From Anaerofustis sp. (lineage in GTDB: Bacteria > Bacillota > Clostridia > Eubacteriales > Anaerofustaceae): a DNA stretch of 64,000 nucleotides. The translations under genes and the position numbers were made by a program. The stretch covers positions 23,322-87,321 of the forward strand of contig NZ_JAHZIA010000008.1 in assembly GCF_019420015.1 (NCBI RefSeq). The letters are read 5' to 3'. A model generated the notes under the pieces. That model saw only the letters and a list, made by a program, of their open reading frames with translations. It was not told the DNA's origin and made no database searches. This document shows positions 59,876-64,000 of the stretch, one piece after another. Each line of letters begins with the position of its first letter. Within the stretch, counting starts at the first letter, position 1.

Positions 59876-61733
59876 AAAATTTCAGATATTTACTGTGAAC
59901 ATAACCTCTGTAAGTCTTTTTTCCCTTCTTAAAAGTTATTTTATACCATCTTTTTTTATGCTTGTCATTTTTATAACCGTATGCCGTTACTTTTTTATTC
60001 TTTGTTACTCTTGTTACAACTTTATAACTCGTTCCTGCATTTGTTCTTACATTTAATTCATTTGCTTTTACCTTAGCTGTTTTCTTCTTCATTGAAATAT
60101 ATGTTTTTTTAACAGCTTTTGCTTTCAATGTAGGAGAATATTCACCGTAATAATTTTTACCGCTTAGAGTTCTGTATGCTCTAACCCTATATTTATACGT
60201 TTTATTTTTTGAAACTTTTCTATCCTGATATTTATTGCTTTTTACATTTTTATAATAGACATACGCTTTTTTCTTTGAGGAATATTTATAAAGTCTATAA
60301 CCGCTTGCTCCCGAAACTTTTGTCCAAGTTAAATTTATTTTATTTGTATCTGAAGTCGTAACTTTTAAAGTAGATACCTTTTTAGGATCTGTTGTTGCGT
60401 TTAATTTTGGAGAAGCTTCACTGTATACTCTCTTCTTATCCTTATCATAATAAAAACTTCTTATTTTGTAAGCATAAGTCGTAGCAGACTTAAGGTGTGT
60501 ATCCGTTATTGTAAGTGTATTCGCGTTTGTGATATCTTTTAATATATCATATTTTTTCGTCTTGGTATTATACCTGTATATTCTGTATCCGTCAACCTTA
60601 GAAGGCTTTTTCCATGTTAACTTAATTTTACTTTCATTGCTTGAATAAAAATAAAATTTAGGAGCCGAATAAGAAGGATTTACTTTTGTATACCAAAAGT
60701 TAACATCAACATCCCCTGAAATACCACTTACTTTTCCGTTGCTGGCATATTGCCAAAATTCATATTTACCACTATAAGAAGTAGACGAAGCATAATGAGC
60801 AAGCCATACCTTATAACTTTTATCTATGCTGCTTTTGTTAAGGCTATTGTTTAGCATACTGTAGTTTGCATAAAGCATAGGAGTATATCCTTTGCTTTTT
60901 ACCGTTTTACAAAATTCCAACACGATATTTGTTGCTGCCGTCTTTGAAAGTTTCGCCTTTGTAAGCCTTCCCGAACTTCCGCCTGCATATTCGTAATCCA
61001 TTATAACAGGTAAATCCAATTTATAATTCTTTATTTTACTTATTGTATAATTGGCTTCTTCTCTAGCTTCCTTAGTATTGATTGCTTGAGAGAAAAAATA
61101 CACCCCTACTTTTATCCCGTACTTCTTTGCCTCTGTTATATTTCTTTTAAATTTACTGTCATCAAAAATAGTACCTTCTTTTCCATATCCTCTGCCGGCA
61201 ACTCTTATAAAAGCATATTTCACCCCTGAACTTTTAACTTTTGACCAGTTTATGGTTCCGTTCCAAACCGAAACATCAATACCATGAACTATAGTATAGT
61301 CTTTAAATCTGCTGTTATGCAAATACGTCTTTCCGGTAAAAGGACTTTTGGATTTTATTCCCGAAGAAGCACTCCTCATAGATCTTGAGCTATAAAAATC
61401 ACCGGAAATTTCACCTCTTGCCCTAAACTGTTCCGGGTCATCTTTTGCCGTATCAATTCCTTCAGTCAATTTATTATCAGATTCCTGTTTTTCTTCTTCT
61501 GAACTTTCCAAAGCAATATTCTCTTGAACGACTTCTTTATTTTGATTTCGCTCTGTTTCCTCTTCAGTGTCATCATTTATAATCTCTTCGTTATAATCTG
61601 TGTTTTCTTCTTGTATAAAAGTATCTTTGTTATTTACATCCTCTTCATCAATATTTGCCATTGCACAAACAGGTCCGATAAGTATATTCATCGCAAAAAT
61701 AAACACAGTAATAAAAGATAAAATTTTTTTCAT
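59874..61733 (-). CDS. Secreted GH25 lysozyme with fibronectin-type repeats and C-terminal SH3 domain
   Basis: The 619-residue protein has a signal peptide (MKKILSFITVFIFAMNILIG, cleavage near residue 26), an acidic linker to residue 130, and a GH25 muramidase domain at 145-350 (VHGIDVSVWNGTINW with catalytic Asp; LPVIMDYEYAGG; DVDVNFWYT). Two fibronectin-III-like domains follow at about 355-445 and 450-540 (KIKLTWKKPSKVDGYRIYRY and a similar KINLTWTKVSGASGYRLY). A bacterial SH3 domain ends the protein (ELNVRTNAGTSYKVV). It should cut peptidoglycan outside the cell. It is monocistronic. Confidence 0.93.
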   Translation of the reverse strand: MKKILSFITVFIFAMNILIGPVCAMANIDEEDVNNKDTFIQEENTDYNEEIINDDTEEETERNQNKEVVQENIALESSEEEKQESDNKLTEGIDTAKDDPEQFRARGEISGDFYSSRSMRSASSGIKSKSPFTGKTYLHNSRFKDYTIVHGIDVSVWNGTINWSKVKSSGVKYAFIRVAGRGYGKEGTIFDDSKFKRNITEAKKYGIKVGVYFFSQAINTKEAREEANYTISKIKNYKLDLPVIMDYEYAGGSSGRLTKAKLSKTAATNIVLEFCKTVKSKGYTPMLYANYSMLNNSLNKSSIDKSYKVWLAHYASSTSYSGKYEFWQYASNGKVSGISGDVDVNFWYTKVNPSYSAPKFYFYSSNESKIKLTWKKPSKVDGYRIYRYNTKTKKYDILKDITNANTLTITDTHLKSATTYAYKIRSFYYDKDKKRVYSEASPKLNATTDPKKVSTLKVTTSDTNKINLTWTKVSGASGYRLYKYSSKKKAYVYYKNVKSNKYQDRKVSKNKTYKYRVRAYRTLSGKNYYGEYSPTLKAKAVKKTYISMKKKTAKVKANELNVRTNAGTSYKVVTRVTKNKKVTAYGYKNDKHKKRWYKITFKKGKKTYRGYVHSKYLKF

Positions 61734-61797
61734 AAATCCCCTGCCTTCATCTATTTTAATTTAATATAACATAAATTTAACCAATAATAAATAAAAA

Positions 61798-62667
61798 TTA
61801 CAATCCTCGCATATATTCTTCTTTAAGCCCTACTTTTCCGTCTATCCCTTGGTCTAATATATTCAGCAACATTTTTTTATCTTTGCTTAAAACCCCTTTT
61901 AAACTGATGTAATTCGATGCATGATTTGAACGAAAAACCGCATTGGTACATTCTGTCTTCTCAATCATTAACCTAGTCTCTTTTAAAATATCGTAAGGAT
62001 TCATCAATCTAAACGATCCTGTTTCTATCTCTCTTTTAAGCTCTGTTCCCTCTTCTATCATCAATGTCAAAAGACCTATATAATCAGGATCCATTGCAGA
62101 TAATATATTGGCTGTTTTTATTGCATGCTCTTCCCACAGATTACATCCACCAAGACCAGAAATAACCGTCACCGATAATTTAAACCCAGAGTCTTTCGCT
62201 TTGCTTGCTGCTTTTAATATTTCCTTCGAAGATGTACCTTTTTTTACTTTCTTTAATATTGTATCACTCCCGGACTCAATCCCCATGTACAATAATTTAA
62301 GTCCCTTTTCTCTAAGAGTTATAAGCTCCTTTGTTGTTTTTAAAAGTATACTTTTTGCTGTTGCATAACAAGATACCTGCCTGCATTCAGGGAAAACGGC
62401 TTTTATATACTCAAGTATTTCTACAAGAATGTCCGTATCACAGAATAATGCATCTCCGTCAGCTAAAAATATCTTTTCCACATATTCATAAATATTTCTT
62501 GCCTCTTTCAAATCCATAAGAATATCATTTAATAATCTTATTCTGAATTTTTTATCTTTGTACATATTGCAAAAAGTACAACAATTTTGAGAACAACCGA
62601 TTGTAACCTGTATTATTAAACTTCTTGCCTCACTGGGAGGTCTGTATACTATCCCTTCATATCTCAT
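61798..62667 (-). CDS. Radical SAM protein of unknown substrate
   Basis: The 289-residue protein has the cluster motif GCSQNCCTFCNMY near residue 24, of the form CX4CX2C found in the group related to HemN/Elp3-like anaerobic enzymes. FLADGDALF near residue 67, LLYMGIESGSDTILKKVKKG near residue 130 and TVISGLGG near residue 165 follow. It lacks an N-terminal B12 domain and a TRAM domain. The reaction is unknown. It lies between the LevR-type regulator and the lysozyme gene. Confidence 0.87.
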   Translation of the reverse strand: MRYEGIVYRPPSEARSLIIQVTIGCSQNCCTFCNMYKDKKFRIRLLNDILMDLKEARNIYEYVEKIFLADGDALFCDTDILVEILEYIKAVFPECRQVSCYATAKSILLKTTKELITLREKGLKLLYMGIESGSDTILKKVKKGTSSKEILKAASKAKDSGFKLSVTVISGLGGCNLWEEHAIKTANILSAMDPDYIGLLTLMIEEGTELKREIETGSFRLMNPYDILKETRLMIEKTECTNAVFRSNHASNYISLKGVLSKDKKMLLNILDQGIDGKVGLKEEYMRGL

Positions 62668-62766
62668 ATGTTTTTATCCTTTTTATTCCATAATAATTAT
62701 TATTAAACTTTCAAGTTTTACTAAATCTTTAGAACTACATATAATAAATTAAAAATATTTTCATTT

Positions 62767-64000
62767 TTAATTTATTATTTCTAAAACATAAGCAATTTCT
62801 TCTTTTGGTATAAAAATACCAAAGGCTTCTTCGACTCTAAAAAATGCTTTTTTTACAATTTTAAAATTCTCTTTATTATTTTCTATAAATGTATCTATAT
62901 TTACATAAGGAAGGCTCTCCCCTTTTATAACCCTTTCTACCATACATCCTGTATGCATGATAAACCTCAAAAATATATTTTTCTCAACAGGATTAGGTAA
63001 CTGTGAAAATATATCATTAAAAGCTTCCGTAAGTAAAGTATTGGCTTTATCAACATTTAAAAAAGTTAAAATATTTTTCAGTGTTTCCTTTACAACCGTT
63101 TTATTTATCATTTGCCCTTCATTATCATTTCGTATATATGTTTCTTCATTTATTATTCTTTCAAGTATATTTATCCCGTTACCCACAATCAGCTCATTTA
63201 TAGGAATGAAAGGTATATTATTTATTTTCAAATCTACGGTACCTACAACTGCAATTACATTATCTATTTTGTTTTCTTTCAATACGTTATCTATATCATC
63301 CGCACTTAAAATATCAAGATGTTTAATATCTGTATTATATTTAATTAAATCTATAGATTCCTTGATTATATTTGCTATTTGAACGGCTACTCCTTTACCG
63401 GAAACACACGTAGTTATAATCGTCTTTTTCTTTTTATTCACTCCCAAACGAGTATCTCTCGAAGTTACGTTTTGATATATATTATCCAAATCATTTTTCA
63501 AAGATTCCAAATCAGTATCTTTCAGTATAGCTTTTCTTACTGCCTCAATAACAACCAAAGTCGAAACCATCTCTACCGTACAAATCTTACACCCTGTTTT
63601 TTTCATGGCCATCTCACCCATCATATTCAACGAACCCATATCTACCAAAAGAATAACGCCTCTGCCTTCGTCAGCTGTTTTAACAAGTTCACACAAACGA
63701 TTAAGTACTGTATTGACACTCATATCTATCGGCATATCTATAGCCTTACAATGTTTAGTATTAAGTAATCCGTTAACAAACTCCGCCATGCTCGTTGCGG
63801 TGCTGTTTCCGTGAGCCATTACTATTACTCCTATATTATTTGTATTCTCTGTTTCATCATTCAAACATAAAAACATCGTCAAAAATCCGATTTCCTGTTT
63901 TGGAATTTTTATATTTAAATTTTCTTCCAAAAGAGCAAAAATAAATTTAGCTATTTTAAATTCTTTTGGATGGCTTAAAACTATTTCGTTTATTTTATCA
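62767..64000 (-). CDS. LevR-type sigma-54-dependent PTS regulator (N-terminus beyond window)
   Basis: The frame stays open from the stop at 62767 to the window end, so about 411 C-terminal residues are visible. In order: the end of PRD1 (LNIKIPKQEIGFLTMFLC), an EIIA-mannose-like domain (IGVIVMAHGNSTATSMAEF with its His; ILLVDMGSLNMMG), an EIIB-gat-like domain (IITTCVSGKGVAVQIA), and PRD2 (FLRFIMHTGCMVERVI). This is the LevR/ManR layout, whose missing part should be a helix-turn-helix and an AAA+ domain. It is the likely activator of the sigma-54 promoter at 59611-59628. Confidence 0.88.
   Translation of the reverse strand, partial: DKINEIVLSHPKEFKIAKFIFALLEENLNIKIPKQEIGFLTMFLCLNDETENTNNIGVIVMAHGNSTATSMAEFVNGLLNTKHCKAIDMPIDMSVNTVLNRLCELVKTADEGRGVILLVDMGSLNMMGEMAMKKTGCKICTVEMVSTLVVIEAVRKAILKDTDLESLKNDLDNIYQNVTSRDTRLGVNKKKKTIITTCVSGKGVAVQIANIIKESIDLIKYNTDIKHLDILSADDIDNVLKENKIDNVIAVVGTVDLKINNIPFIPINELIVGNGINILERIINEETYIRNDNEGQMINKTVVKETLKNILTFLNVDKANTLLTEAFNDIFSQLPNPVEKNIFLRFIMHTGCMVERVIKGESLPYVNIDTFIENNKENFKIVKKAFFRVEEAFGIFIPKEEIAYVLEIIN

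Overview
The window is a low-GC (about 30 percent by eye), gene-dense chromosomal segment of an anaerobic, spore-forming Clostridia-type Firmicute. SpoIVA, formate-tetrahydrofolate ligase, a 2-hydroxyacyl-CoA dehydratase activase, RqcH, HemZ, a split DhaK/DhaL/DhaM system and SAM-I and THF riboswitches all fit. I cannot name the species. I see no insertion sequence, phage, CRISPR array or rRNA.

Layout. 1-9 kb: a truncated giant acyl-CoA dehydratase activase, an Lrp regulator, riboswitch-controlled metK, an orphan dhaM, and a THF-riboswitch operon folT-fhs. 8.6-18 kb: a highly diverged EPSP-synthase-fold protein, an unknown membrane protein with plsY, sfsA, a Cys-rich/HAD fusion with a methyltransferase, a small XRE regulator, and a pair made of a membrane-anchored protein and a glycosyltransferase-2-like protein. 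18-24.4 kb: a minus-strand operon maf-radC-ispD followed by three 2-oxoacid-dehydrogenase-like proteins (E1alpha, E1beta, E2-like) that have lost signature residues. 24.7-29 kb: the housekeeping run dtd-yueI-like-MBL-hemZ, then mrp and a Dabb protein. 29-33 kb: four overlapping genes that form a D-Ala-D-Ser glycopeptide-resistance-type cluster with separate membrane and racemase genes (VanL-like order) and no VanRS. 33-37 kb: patatin, HAD phosphatase, asnS and five tRNAs (Gly, Arg, His, Gln, Gln). 37-45 kb: dhaKL with a DeoR regulator, then rqcH, der and spoIVA. 45-64 kb: two facing PTS catabolic clusters around rpoN. One is a fructose-family PTS with a BglG-type regulator, HPr, a 2-hydroxyacid dehydrogenase and a class II aldolase. 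The other is a mannose-family PTS with an aldolase and two alcohol dehydrogenases, read from a near-consensus sigma-54 promoter. A LevR-type activator runs off the right edge. A GH25 lysozyme and a radical SAM gene lie between.

How the genes work together. The mannose-family operon, its sigma-54 promoter, tandem GTGTGT-type repeats upstream, rpoN and the LevR-like activator look like one regulatory circuit. The Van-type ligase, D,D-peptidase, membrane transporter/acyltransferase part and serine-racemase part form one cell-wall pathway. The least expected system is the E1alpha/E1beta/E2-like trio: thiamine-diphosphate binding looks kept, but the lipoyl domain, the E2 catalytic DHR motif and several E1 histidines are missing, and long acidic segments have been added. 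Several other proteins in 8-22 kb (the EPSP-like and GT2-like proteins) also look like former enzymes that lost catalytic motifs.
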